Positions 1-8,052 of a stretch of DNA of 44,409 nt are shown here, piece after piece. Numbering within the stretch: position 1 is the first letter of the stretch; each line of letters begins with the position of its first letter. Made by a program: the position numbers and the translations under genes. A model generated the notes under the pieces. The model did no database searches. It was not told where the DNA came from and worked only from the letters and a program-made list of their open reading frames with translations. The stretch lies in contig CALGLE010000015.1 in NCBI GenBank assembly GCA_937930305.1, positions 1 to 44,409 of the forward strand. Reading direction: 5' to 3'. This stretch comes from an uncultured Granulosicoccaceae bacterium. GTDB taxonomy: Bacteria > Pseudomonadota > Gammaproteobacteria > Granulosicoccales > Granulosicoccaceae.

Positions 1-1097
1 GAATCCATCGCTGGCGAGAATCGACCGCCGTCAAAATGCTCTCCATGCCGACCACGCTGCATACCTTCAACCACAAAAATATCTTCTTCAAATATGGTTT
101 TCCACAACTCAGCATTCTTTATTCTTAAGGGTTTACTGGCAGGTGTTTCATCTGGGGCTTCAGCGTAGTACAACTCAATATGTTCCAGTGTTTGTTCTTT
201 TGATATGGGTTCTAATACGATGCTAAATTGATGGTCTCGGTGCACCCCGAGTAACACATTGGGATACATCGAAACATATTCTGCGCCTTTGTCCCAATGA
301 TCAGACAAGCCCTTGTAGTCAGGCAGGCACTCACCGTTTTCGTTTTTAAGTTGTTGGTACACTAAAGTGCCTTGGCCGGAATACTGTTCGGAATCTTCGA
401 TGTGATAATGATCTTCTAATCGAGAATAGCTATTGAGCCCTGGGTGAACCCACGGAAGATGGTAACTTTCGCAATAATTCTCAACCGCCAGTTTCCAGTT
501 TGTTTTTACTTGCAATTTAAAAGAAGATTCAGGGCCACCGTGATAAGAGGGTTGTGCGAATTCATTCCAGCGTTGCATTAAGTCTTTGTGCACCACTTCA
601 AAAGGCTCAGCCAATCCGTCAATGTTAACGAACACTACATCTTGCCAAAGCGCCGAACGAATTTTAAATAGGCCTAAATCGTCGTTGCATATTCCTTCGT
701 GGGTGTTCTGTCCCGGGCCACCAACATGAGGTGTCGTTTTTAATTCCCCGTTTAAGTCATAGCACCAACTGTGATAAGGACAACGAATAACTTTGCGTAT
801 ATTTTTGGGTTCTTCAACTAATATCATTCCCCGGTGCCGACAGGTGTTTTGAAACACATTGATTTCACCTTCCGGGCTTCGTACCACGAGTAACGGCATA
901 CCCAAAAACGTTACCGGTTTCGCATCGCCCGGATTAGGCACATCTTTACCAAAGCCTATGCCCGTCCAGTTCGCAAATAATACGGTTCGTTTTTCCAGTT
1001 CAAAGATGGTTTCAGAGGTGTAGTGCTCGTTGGCTAAGCCGCGAGCGTTCTCCACCGCTTGCATAACAGGAGCGAGATCAATGGGGTGTTGTGTCAT
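1..1097 (-). CDS. Rieske non-heme iron oxygenase, large subunit (3' end cut by window edge)
   Basis: The first 365 residues are visible and the stop lies beyond base 1. The Rieske [2Fe-2S] ligands are clear: Cys86 and His88 in CRHRG, then Cys106 and His109 in CPYHSW. The catalytic mononuclear iron site follows, with His213 and His218 in the stretch NWKLAVENYCESYHLPWVHP and a likely Asp near residue 338. This is the alpha-subunit family that includes ring-hydroxylating dioxygenases and the choline, glycine-betaine and carnitine monooxygenases. The compact length (family usually about 370-430) and the ESYH..WVHP wording look more like the quaternary-amine group, but the substrate is inference. 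It would need a reductase, and none is visible. The ATG at 1097 has an AGAGG-like ribosome site upstream. It lies downstream of the flavodoxin-like gene on the same strand, 119 bases away, so the two may be cotranscribed. Confidence 0.9.
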   Translation of the reverse strand, partial: MTQHPIDLAPVMQAVENARGLANEHYTSETIFELEKRTVLFANWTGIGFGKDVPNPGDAKPVTFLGMPLLVVRSPEGEINVFQNTCRHRGMILVEEPKNIRKVIRCPYHSWCYDLNGELKTTPHVGGPGQNTHEGICNDDLGLFKIRSALWQDVVFVNIDGLAEPFEVVHKDLMQRWNEFAQPSYHGGPESSFKLQVKTNWKLAVENYCESYHLPWVHPGLNSYSRLEDHYHIEDSEQYSGQGTLVYQQLKNENGECLPDYKGLSDHWDKGAEYVSMYPNVLLGVHRDHQFSIVLEPISKEQTLEHIELYYAEAPDETPASKPLRIKNAELWKTIFEEDIFVVEGMQRGRHGEHFDGGRFSPAMD

Positions 1098-1216
1098 GTT
1101 GGCCGTGCCTCTCGGTACCGACGATACAGATTCGAACTGAGCGTGGCGTAAAGCAGCTGGTTCTGTCAAGCCTAAGAATGGGACCAGTGGTGGAAATTAC
1201 TCCAAAGGTGACGGAA

Positions 1217-1684
1217 TTAGTAAATTCCAGCTTCCAGCCCAGCTGCGAACGTCATGCCCAGTTCATAACATTGCTTATTGAAACTGGGTTCGTAGGTTCC
1301 TTGCAATATTGTCGTGGGTTGTATCGCTTTCCAGCCAAGTCCGTTGATGATGCGCTCGACCGAAGTTTTTGCGCCTTGCCCATCGTTGCCGGCTTTTACG
1401 TAAAGCGCATAGGGCTTTCCCTGTGTTTCTTCTAGGCAGGGGTAATAGATGCGTTCAAGAAAATCCTTCATAAGTCCACTCATGTAGCCAAAGTTTTCAG
1501 TTGTACCCAATAGAATTCCATCCGCTGACAACACATCTTGTGAACTGGTATCCAGCGGATTTTTTAGGTGCACCAACGTATGATCAATGGCGTCATCATT
1601 AGCGCCGGCGAAAGTTGCGTCCGCTAATTTCTGTGTGTTTGCTGACGGCGTATTACACACGATTAATAAGGTTTTTGAATTCAT
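1217..1684 (-). CDS. Flavodoxin-like / NADPH-dependent FMN reductase family protein
   Basis: A 155-residue single-domain protein with a flavodoxin fold. The N-terminus LLIVCNTPSANTQKLAD is the phosphate-binding loop after the first strand. The middle stretch GILLGTTENFGYMSG is the flavin-ring loop typical of the flavodoxin_2/FMN-reductase group, and KPYALYVKAGNDGQGA is the later core strand. No signal peptide or membrane segment is present, so it is cytosolic. The likely role is FMN-dependent two-electron reduction of a quinone, flavin or similar acceptor; the partner is unknown. Its start codon overlaps the start codon of the divergent BtuF-like gene, so its promoter must lie inside that gene. 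The Rieske oxygenase follows on the same strand, but this small protein lacks the ferredoxin-type reductase domain such oxygenases normally use. Confidence 0.8.
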   Translation of the reverse strand: MNSKTLLIVCNTPSANTQKLADATFAGANDDAIDHTLVHLKNPLDTSSQDVLSADGILLGTTENFGYMSGLMKDFLERIYYPCLEETQGKPYALYVKAGNDGQGAKTSVERIINGLGWKAIQPTTILQGTYEPSFNKQCYELGMTFAAGLEAGIY

Positions 1685-2531
1685 GAGCGATTCAATGGAC
1701 AGTTGGCAAGCTCGTTATCCCGAGCGAATTGTTTGTTTGACGGAAGAGACGACAGAAGCATTGTATCTGCTAGGCGAGCAAGATCGCATAGTAGGTATCT
1801 CTGGATTCACCGTTCGGCCACCCCGGGCCCGCAGAGAAAAGCCGAAGGTATCAGCTTTCACGTCGGCAAAAATTGACAAAATCGTCGAATTACAGCCGGA
1901 TCTGGTTATTGGTTTCTCTGATTTACAAGCGGACATCGCGAAAGATTTGGTGGCACAAGGTGTCAACACCCTAGTATTTAATCAGCGCTCGGTCAGTGAA
2001 ATATTAAATATGATCCTTACTCTGTCGGGCATTGTGGGCTGTGCTGACAAAGGTCAGACATTGGTGGCGGAATACACACAACGGTTGCATCGCATTCGTG
2101 CAGCAGGGGATGCGCTACCTTGTCGCCCTCGAGTGTATTTTGAGGAATGGGATGCACCCATGATCTCCGCTATTCAATGGGTATCCGAACTCATTACAAT
2201 CGCAGGCGGTGAAGATTGCTTTGCGCATCTGGGTCAAGAATCCCATGCAAAAAATCGAATTATCGCTGATTCTCAAACCGTGATTGATGCAAAGCCAGAT
2301 GTGATTATCGGTTCGTGGTGTGGGAAAAAATTCCGCCCAGAGAAAGTTGCTGCTCGCGATGGTTGGGAAGTTGTACCCGCTGTAAAAAACAAACAACTGT
2401 ATGAAGTTAAGTCACCGCTTATTTTACAGCCAGGGCCTGCTGCCTTAACGGATGGGCTAGATGCTTTGCACGAAATTATTCGTTCAGTAGCAAGTGCTGA
2501 TTCGGTAAGGCAGGGTCTAAAATTAACGTAA
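1683..2531 (+). CDS. BtuF-like helical-backbone metal/cobalamin-binding protein without signal peptide
   Basis: 282 residues. The order of motifs fits the periplasmic-binding family of BtuF and FhuD: PERIVCLTEETTEALYLLG at the N-terminus, then KIDKIVELQPDLVIGFSD, a long linking helix, and a second lobe with DVIIGSWCGKKFRPEKV and a C-terminal helix. Members bind cobalamin, haem or ferric siderophores. It starts without any export signal, so it is probably cytosolic, as in several stand-alone homologues annotated as cobalamin-binding proteins; no ABC permease or ATPase is nearby. I chose the ATG at 1683. The reading frame is open further upstream, but that part is antisense to the flavodoxin-like gene and has no matching family sequence. 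The 3' end overlaps the convergent lipoprotein gene by 56 bases. Confidence 0.75.
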   Translation: MSDSMDSWQARYPERIVCLTEETTEALYLLGEQDRIVGISGFTVRPPRARREKPKVSAFTSAKIDKIVELQPDLVIGFSDLQADIAKDLVAQGVNTLVFNQRSVSEILNMILTLSGIVGCADKGQTLVAEYTQRLHRIRAAGDALPCRPRVYFEEWDAPMISAIQWVSELITIAGGEDCFAHLGQESHAKNRIIADSQTVIDAKPDVIIGSWCGKKFRPEKVAARDGWEVVPAVKNKQLYEVKSPLILQPGPAALTDGLDALHEIIRSVASADSVRQGLKLT

Positions 2532-3453
2532 ACAATGATCCGGCCGGTGTTAATTCAATCGTTAACTCGTTGTAGCGCCCAGCGCTGTCGCTGATCGTGT
2601 ATTGCCCTTCATCTAGCACGATATAATTACTCACTGGCATGGCATAAGTGAGTGCATCGCTTGTAATCATCGTCGGCAAAGGCTCTATTGATCCGTCTAA
2701 GTTGAAGCCGAATGAGAAAACGGACGGCGTTTCAGGATCACCAATTAATGCAGCAGTAATTATTCGAATACCAATTTGACCCGACTGTGGCGCTAAGTTA
2801 TTGCTAACCGATGGCACAACGATGAGGTCGGCGGTTGGCGCAAGACTTCGCAGAATAATTAAGGTGCTTGAGCCTTTGGGTAAATCGGCCGGTTCGATGG
2901 AGACTAGGTTGGTTCGTCCACCTTCATCATCGATGGCATCCAGATAGAGTGCGGTTGTATCCTCGGGTAAGTTACCAGTATCAAACACTTGCTGGCCCGA
3001 GGTGGTAGCGACTGCTATTGCCGAATCGCTTTGATTGGTAAACACGCTGATCGGGGTGTCGGTGACGTTAATGAATTGAATGAGCGCATCGGCATTGGCA
3101 TCAACTACATAGGCATTGGCATAGCCGATTAGGCTTGTGTTGCTAATCAATGCATCTTGACCTGCATTAAATTCGATGAGTGCATCTCCTGTGGCAGGAC
3201 TTATAGGGGATGCAGGTGGTGTTGAGGGTTCGGGGGTGACCTGATCAGGGCCGGGGCTGGGTTCAGCCGGCATTTCAACTCCGGGTACGCCAAGGCCGCC
3301 TTCTGTATCTGAAGTTGTAGAGCCAGGCAGCAATACATCGGGATCGGTACCGTCGCCAGTGCCGAAGATGCCTCCGTCGCATCCCAACATAAGAAGACAC
3401 AAGACTAAGCCTAGCCATTTAGGATGTAGCTTATGCATTGATCTAGCTCTCAT
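2476..3453 (-). CDS. Predicted outer-membrane or periplasmic lipoprotein of unknown function
   Basis: 325 residues. The N-terminus is a lipoprotein signal: a basic start, the hydrophobic run WLGLVLCLLMLGC, and a lipobox whose Cys is followed by DGG. A Pro/Thr/Ser/Gly-rich tether follows (about residues 35-85), then about 240 residues of beta-rich sequence. The piece beginning ALISNTSLIGYANAYV and the segment near LPKGSSTLIILRSLAP look weakly like DUF4397-type beta domains; I cannot confirm this. Asp next to the lipid Cys may mean inner-membrane retention if Lol rules apply. I chose the ATG at 3453 because AGGGGA sits six bases upstream. It overlaps the end of the DUF6502 gene by 11 bases, so the two are probably translationally coupled. 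Another ATG lies at 3438. Confidence 0.7.
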   Translation of the reverse strand: MRARSMHKLHPKWLGLVLCLLMLGCDGGIFGTGDGTDPDVLLPGSTTSDTEGGLGVPGVEMPAEPSPGPDQVTPEPSTPPASPISPATGDALIEFNAGQDALISNTSLIGYANAYVVDANADALIQFINVTDTPISVFTNQSDSAIAVATTSGQQVFDTGNLPEDTTALYLDAIDDEGGRTNLVSIEPADLPKGSSTLIILRSLAPTADLIVVPSVSNNLAPQSGQIGIRIITAALIGDPETPSVFSFGFNLDGSIEPLPTMITSDALTYAMPVSNYIVLDEGQYTISDSAGRYNELTIELTPAGSLFTLILDPALPNQHLLLNE

Positions 3454-4255
3454 GTCCGTCCCCTGCTTGGGTGTTGTCCTCAATGAGATACAGTCCTAAC
3501 CCTACACGGTTTTTAGTGTCGCCTTCTGGTGGCTTATTACCCAAGTCGTGTTGCTTTAACCATTGATCTAATTCGCGTAAGAGCACCATGGCCTTATCTC
3601 GGCCTAAGGTACGAAATTCAGTCATCCCTTCGTCACTCACATTGTCGTAAGCAACACTCAATTGAAGGCGTCGATTCTTGTTATCAGATAAATTGAAGTC
3701 TAAGGTTTCTAAAAGATCGGATGCACTGGTGGCGAATACATCGAGCATGGCTGCTTGACTTTCGTGTGGTACATAACCGTGCGTCAGCAGTGACACGGTT
3801 GCACCTTCCTGTTTCACGGTGCCAACGCGCACCAGTTCATCTAGCACTGCGCGCGCCGGTACATCGCCGCCATAACGCTTGACCAATTCGTTAAATGCTT
3901 CTTCTGAATCGCCGTAATTTAATGCGGCCGGTTCGCCAGACTCATCATGGAATTCGGCATCTTGCAGCCAGCCCGTTACCACCCGCAAGGCTCGGTTGTG
4001 TTTACCGATGCCGGGTTCAATTTCAGCGGGTAAATCGAGTAGGCGTTTAACTTCTTTGCGGTTAATGCCGGTTACGATGGCCATTCGGGAGACGGTAGGT
4101 GCCTTCCCATCAATGCCAAAATGATGAGCCGCTTCTTTTACGTAGGCCTGTTTTGCCCAGCTGGAAAATTCGCCGTGCGATACGCCATGACGCAGCAGCA
4201 GTCGCACCAGGGGCGACAATACTCGCGTGACAGCTTTTTGCAGGGTCGTAGACAT
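3443..4255 (-). CDS. DUF6502 family protein
   Basis: 270 residues, soluble, no signal. The N-terminus (ALTRVLSPLVRLLLRHG-like, then VSHGEFSSWAKQAYVKEA) matches the DUF6502 family as I remember it. Residues 50-75 (TVSRMAIVTGINRKEVKRLL) look like a winged-helix or helix-turn-helix segment. This suggests a DNA-binding or regulatory role, but no function is established. The C-terminal half (about residues 150-250) is predicted mixed alpha/beta without recognised motifs. It is the first gene of a two-gene unit with the lipoprotein, whose start overlaps its stop region. The ATG at 4255 is preceded by about 86 bases of non-coding DNA that should hold the promoter. Confidence 0.7.
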   Translation of the reverse strand: MSTTLQKAVTRVLSPLVRLLLRHGVSHGEFSSWAKQAYVKEAAHHFGIDGKAPTVSRMAIVTGINRKEVKRLLDLPAEIEPGIGKHNRALRVVTGWLQDAEFHDESGEPAALNYGDSEEAFNELVKRYGGDVPARAVLDELVRVGTVKQEGATVSLLTHGYVPHESQAAMLDVFATSASDLLETLDFNLSDNKNRRLQLSVAYDNVSDEGMTEFRTLGRDKAMVLLRELDQWLKQHDLGNKPPEGDTKNRVGLGLYLIEDNTQAGDGHES

Positions 4256-4341
4256 TTGGCCAGGATTTGCATTTGATTGGGAATATTATCCCATATGACG
4301 GCCAAGAGGTGTCTGTTCTTTACCTCAAAATGCGAACCTGG

Positions 4342-4740
4342 CTACTCACCGAATGAAATTACCCACATGTCGTTCACCGCCGGCATCCCATCGATGCATT
4401 CGGCAAGATCATTTGCCACGCTCATAACAACGGCTTCAGAATTCATGAATGAGCGCAACGCTATCGCTTCCAGATCAGGGACATTATTACTTTGAGTCTC
4501 ATCGGTACGCAGCAAAACAGTGGAGTTACGACACCCGGCCGGGCCTTCAATGCCATCAATACCCAGCGTCAGCATCTGTTGACCGTTGATTGAACTGGAG
4601 CGCACCTCTCGAACTTCGGCGGCGAACAAATGATTAGCAGCCTTGCCGGCCACGGTTGGACTGACAATACTGCTTATTCCGAGCGCAATAACTGCCATGG
4701 TTCGGGCTTTCAAGCTCGTTCTCACGGTGTTTTCTATCAT
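4342..4740 (-). CDS. Small exported protein of unknown function
   Basis: 132 residues from the ATG at 4740, which has AGGAG eight bases upstream. The resulting N-terminus reads as a classical signal peptide: a basic stretch ending LKAR, the hydrophobic run TMAVIALGISSIVS, and a cleavage site near PTVAGKA. Another in-frame ATG at 4758 also has a good ribosome site (AAGGA), so the start could be 18 bases further out. The mature part is about 100 residues with two cysteines (in GPAGCRN and AECIDG) that could form a disulfide in the periplasm. I recognise no family. It lies between DUF6502 and the TRAP genes on the same strand, 130 bases downstream of the TRAP large permease, and could be read through from it. 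Confidence 0.55.
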   Translation of the reverse strand: MIENTVRTSLKARTMAVIALGISSIVSPTVAGKAANHLFAAEVREVRSSSINGQQMLTLGIDGIEGPAGCRNSTVLLRTDETQSNNVPDLEAIALRSFMNSEAVVMSVANDLAECIDGMPAVNDMWVISFGE

Positions 4741-4870
4741 TCGACTTACTCCTGTCATACAACTTCCTTTTCGTTTATCGACTTTGGTGCATCGCATCTA
4801 AACCGCCAGTATCCAGATGTAATGTGAATTGGTCGTGAATAAACGTTAATGCCAGAAAAGAAATGTGATA

Positions 4871-6985
4871 TTAATTCTCCGGCAAGATGTCTGGCAAGAA
4901 CGTCGTGATTTGTGGGAAGTGCCATAAGATAAGCAATCCAACCAATTGAATTAAAACGAACGGCCAAATTCCGCGATAGATGTCGCCCGTCGTTACTGAA
5001 GGTGGTGCAACGCCTCGTAAGTAAAACAGAGCAAAACCAAATGGCGGTGTAATGAACGACGTTTGTAGGTTAACGGCGATGAGTATCGTTATCCATTCTG
5101 GTGGCATTAACGCAGGATCCGCTGCGTAAATCACAGGCCCCACAATGGGTATGACAATGAAGATGATTTCAATGAAATCGAGTACAAACCCTAGAATAAA
5201 TAAAACGCCCATGACCACCAACAGAAGTACTCGAGGGTCTTCAATACTTCTTAATGCCTCTTGAATATAGTGTTCACCGCCGTAGCTGCGGATGGTTAAG
5301 CTAAGAAATAAAGAGGCTATTAAGATCATGAACACCATGCTGGTGACTTTGGTGGTTTCACGAACTACCGGCGACATAACCCCTTGTGACATTAAGATTA
5401 CGCAGGAGTACAGCAAACCAAAAACCGCCACGTGATAAGCGATGATGGTTATCCAAATGGCGATTTGGTTTTCTAAACCGATGTCATCCATGGTCATGCG
5501 TAAATCAAAATTACCACGCATGAGCAGCATGACCACAATGGCGAATGAAGCCCAGGTGATGATTCTACCGGCGCTGTTTTGCTTTCCATCAGAGCGCGCT
5601 GATAATCGAGCGGCGGCTAACATGATGGCACCGGCCGCACCCAGTGCAGCCGCTGGTGTTGGGCTGGTGATGCCACCTAAAATGGAGCCCAGCACTGACA
5701 CAATTAAAATGACAGGCGGTGAGACCACCCGCAACACTTCAATATTGCTTAAGCGTTTAACCGCACTTTTTACACCGACTAAAATGAACAAAGTGGGTAT
5801 CGCAAAGTACAGAAATGTTTTCCCCGGCGCTTCACCCGACTCTAGTAAGAAAACGTCCACCAGAACATAAGCGGCGGTACCCAGTAAGCCGATAAAGATG
5901 GGTGTTGCGCTGAATTGCGGTTGAAAAAACAGCGACAGTAACAGTAAAAAAATGGCGATGACCGCCACGACCATCGTGCCGTGAGAGATTAGTCCCGTAT
6001 CGCCTACCGCTGTTTGAGACGTGATGTACCCCATTGAGGTTAAGCCAATCCACGCAGCTAATAACATAGTAATAGGTAAGAAAGCCATTAACGCCATCAG
6101 GCCTGTGCGGTGGTTGTAGTGCGCGGCTAAATCAAACGCACCGGGTTCGCGCTCAATTAACGCGATAGGCGGCGCGGACGATGGCCGAAATAGCGCGTAG
6201 CCGAATGCGTATAAACCGTATAGCAAGGCCAGTACGACACCGGGTATAAACGCAGCCTTAAACAAGGTGCCCGTTGATAGCACTGCGGGCTCACCCAGCA
6301 TTTCAATTACTGTTTGCCCTAATTCATTGGCTCGATTCTCTTGTCCGATCGAATACATATCGCCCACGATTGAACCCAAAAGCACGATGACAATGGACGG
6401 GGGAATGATTTGACCTAAGGTGCCGGATGTGGCGATAACGCCGGTGGCTAACGACTTTGAATAGCCGGCTCTTAGCATGGTGGGCAAAGCAATCAAACCC
6501 ATGGTGACAACGGTTGCCCCCACGACACCGGTGCTAGCCGCCAGCAAGGTACCCACGACCACAACCGCAATGGCTAAACCGCCGGGCAATTGGCCAAACG
6601 TTCGCGCCATGGTGGTGAGAAGGTCTTCAGCAATTCTTGAACGCTCTAAGGCAATACCCATTAAAACAAACAACGGAACAGCCAGCAGCACTTCCACGTT
6701 GCCGCCAAAGGCACGAGAGAATATCCCTTGCGCCCAGGTGGACAGGGTGGACAACATGGCACCATCCCAGCCTTTGGGAAGCACGGGCACGATCTCTTCC
6801 GTGCCGTTGTAGTCCACCAAGGTGTAAAGCAAACCGTGGTTGCTTAAAACAGCGATGATGGCAAAACTGAGAACGGCCGATCCAGCAATAGCGAACGCCA
6901 CTGGAAAGCCGGTCATGATGCCAAAAAATAAAAAACCGAATGTGATAATGAGCGATATTTCTACGCCATTTAAACCGAAAAACAT
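4871..6985 (-). CDS. TRAP transporter large permease subunit (DctM family)
   Basis: 704 residues with more than a dozen hydrophobic segments. Family hallmarks are the N-terminal FFGIMTGFPVAFAIAGSAV, the loop VLLAVPLFVLMGIALERS, GTLGQIIPPSIVIVLLGSIVG, and near the C-terminus NLQTSFITPPFGFALFYLRG. The last resembles the conserved substrate and sodium-site region of the IT superfamily. It is longer than ordinary DctM proteins (about 430) because of a large insert (about residues 260-470) with extra helices. That is typical of the TakM / mannitol-chloroaromatic branch, which often imports 2-oxo acids or related carboxylates. It drives sodium-coupled uptake with the small permease and binding protein encoded just upstream. 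The ATG is one base past the stop of the small permease gene, with AGGA upstream, so translation is coupled. Confidence 0.92.
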   Translation of the reverse strand: MFFGLNGVEISLIITFGFLFFGIMTGFPVAFAIAGSAVLSFAIIAVLSNHGLLYTLVDYNGTEEIVPVLPKGWDGAMLSTLSTWAQGIFSRAFGGNVEVLLAVPLFVLMGIALERSRIAEDLLTTMARTFGQLPGGLAIAVVVVGTLLAASTGVVGATVVTMGLIALPTMLRAGYSKSLATGVIATSGTLGQIIPPSIVIVLLGSIVGDMYSIGQENRANELGQTVIEMLGEPAVLSTGTLFKAAFIPGVVLALLYGLYAFGYALFRPSSAPPIALIEREPGAFDLAAHYNHRTGLMALMAFLPITMLLAAWIGLTSMGYITSQTAVGDTGLISHGTMVVAVIAIFLLLLSLFFQPQFSATPIFIGLLGTAAYVLVDVFLLESGEAPGKTFLYFAIPTLFILVGVKSAVKRLSNIEVLRVVSPPVILIVSVLGSILGGITSPTPAAALGAAGAIMLAAARLSARSDGKQNSAGRIITWASFAIVVMLLMRGNFDLRMTMDDIGLENQIAIWITIIAYHVAVFGLLYSCVILMSQGVMSPVVRETTKVTSMVFMILIASLFLSLTIRSYGGEHYIQEALRSIEDPRVLLLVVMGVLFILGFVLDFIEIIFIVIPIVGPVIYAADPALMPPEWITILIAVNLQTSFITPPFGFALFYLRGVAPPSVTTGDIYRGIWPFVLIQLVGLLILWHFPQITTFLPDILPEN

Positions 6986-6986
6986 A

Positions 6987-7916
6987 TCAGTTCTTCCTCG
7001 GGGCTAAGTCAATGTCAACATCGTTAGCCGCCTCAGTGGTTCTTATGGAAGCGGTTAAATCAATGGGTGTCGGATCTTCTGGCGCGTCTTCCACCCTGGG
7101 GTGAGATTCCACATCGGGTTCGAGTAAGCCCCAAAGATTTCTCAACATAAAAGCAACCGCTTGAATAAACAGCAGGGCAGCAAAGACAAGAATGATGGCT
7201 TTAAACGCCCATACCCAGGTGAATTCTGCGGTTCCTGAGGATTCCCATTTAAACCCTCGCCAGCTGGCTTTCTCGCTGAAAATGTTAAGTGGGCGTTGGC
7301 TGAACGCCGAATTGGTGGCGATGGGCCAAGCAAACCACCAGATGAGGATGGTGGTGGGCAACATGAAAAAGATGGAACCCATGAAATCCATAAACCTTTT
7401 GGCTTTATAGCTCAAACTGCCGTACACCAAGTCCACTCGGACGTGGCCGCCTTCAATGAATGTGTAAGCCGATGCAAACGCAATCAATATGGCGTTGTAA
7501 AACTTAAGTTGGCCCGATAGCCACTGCAGTTCGCTATCCGTTAATGGCATGCCAAAGGGCGCAAAAACTAACTCGTTTCCGCGAAACACTTGCCCCATGA
7601 CAATAATGAGCACCTGTTGAAACATTAACAGCAGGACAAACCAAGATGCCGCGTGCCCGATCACTCGATTAAAAGCTTCCAGTCCCAGCACTGTAGATTT
7701 CAGAAAGCGCCGACTGATAAGGCTCAGTATAAAAACAATGAGCAACAAAGCCATCATCATAAATAGGAACTCAAGTGACTGACCCGCCAGTGTTAAGGCG
7801 GTCATTTTCTCCTTTAAGGTTTCAAGCTGCCACCATTGGTAGATAGTGTAGGGCAGCATAACCAAGTCAACTGCGCCGTTGGCTAAACCTTTTAGGCTAT
7901 CGAGAACAAGAGACAA
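6987..7916 (-). CDS. TRAP transporter small permease subunit (DctQ family)
   Basis: About 309 residues. The DctQ core lies in the centre: a membrane segment around WFVLLLMFQQVLIIVMGQVF, then AFASAYTFIEGGHVRVDLVYG, the conserved helix-loop of the family, and later IWWFAWPIATNSAFSQR and a last membrane helix. An extra N-terminal membrane helix (LEFLFMMMALLLIVFILSLI) makes it longer than typical (160-200 residues), a known trait of this TRAP branch. The start is uncertain. I chose the TTG at 7916 because GGAGAG lies about seven bases upstream. The frame is open up to 7985, but that first codon falls inside a terminator stem. GTG at 7934 and ATG at 7859 are alternatives. It is translated together with the large permease that follows one base later. 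Confidence 0.85.
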   Translation of the reverse strand: MSLVLDSLKGLANGAVDLVMLPYTIYQWWQLETLKEKMTALTLAGQSLEFLFMMMALLLIVFILSLISRRFLKSTVLGLEAFNRVIGHAASWFVLLLMFQQVLIIVMGQVFRGNELVFAPFGMPLTDSELQWLSGQLKFYNAILIAFASAYTFIEGGHVRVDLVYGSLSYKAKRFMDFMGSIFFMLPTTILIWWFAWPIATNSAFSQRPLNIFSEKASWRGFKWESSGTAEFTWVWAFKAIILVFAALLFIQAVAFMLRNLWGLLEPDVESHPRVEDAPEDPTPIDLTASIRTTEAANDVDIDLAPRKN

Positions 7917-7972
7917 GGAACTCTCCAGAGTCACGTTGTTGTGGAAGGGGAAAGAGAGATAGACCGAGTAAC

Positions 7973-8005
7973 AAAAAAGGCGCAACCCATATCATGGATT
8001 GCGCC
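7973..8005 (-). terminator. Rho-independent terminator or attenuator between TRAP binding protein and permease genes
   Basis: Read on the minus strand, a 10-base-pair stem with one G-T pair (arms 8005-7996 and 7988-7979) encloses a seven-base loop and is followed at once by six T residues (7978-7973). It begins 48 bases after the binding-protein stop. Such a hairpin between dctP-type and dctQM genes would let the soluble binding protein be made in excess over the membrane subunits. It has the full sequence signature of an intrinsic terminator; partial read-through is inferred from the gene order. Confidence 0.85.
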
Positions 8006-8052
8006 CGCTTGATCATCTCATGGTGACAGCACGGCTGTGCACGAAATAGTGC

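Noticed and set aside
1091..1435. Plus-strand open frame of 114 codons
   Set aside because: It is antisense to the flavodoxin-like gene, has no signal, motif or ribosome site, and crosses the gap without a family match.
5442..5870. 142-codon plus-strand open frame
   Set aside because: It lies opposite the TRAP large permease; its Met/Ser/Thr-rich composition comes from antisense of hydrophobic codons.
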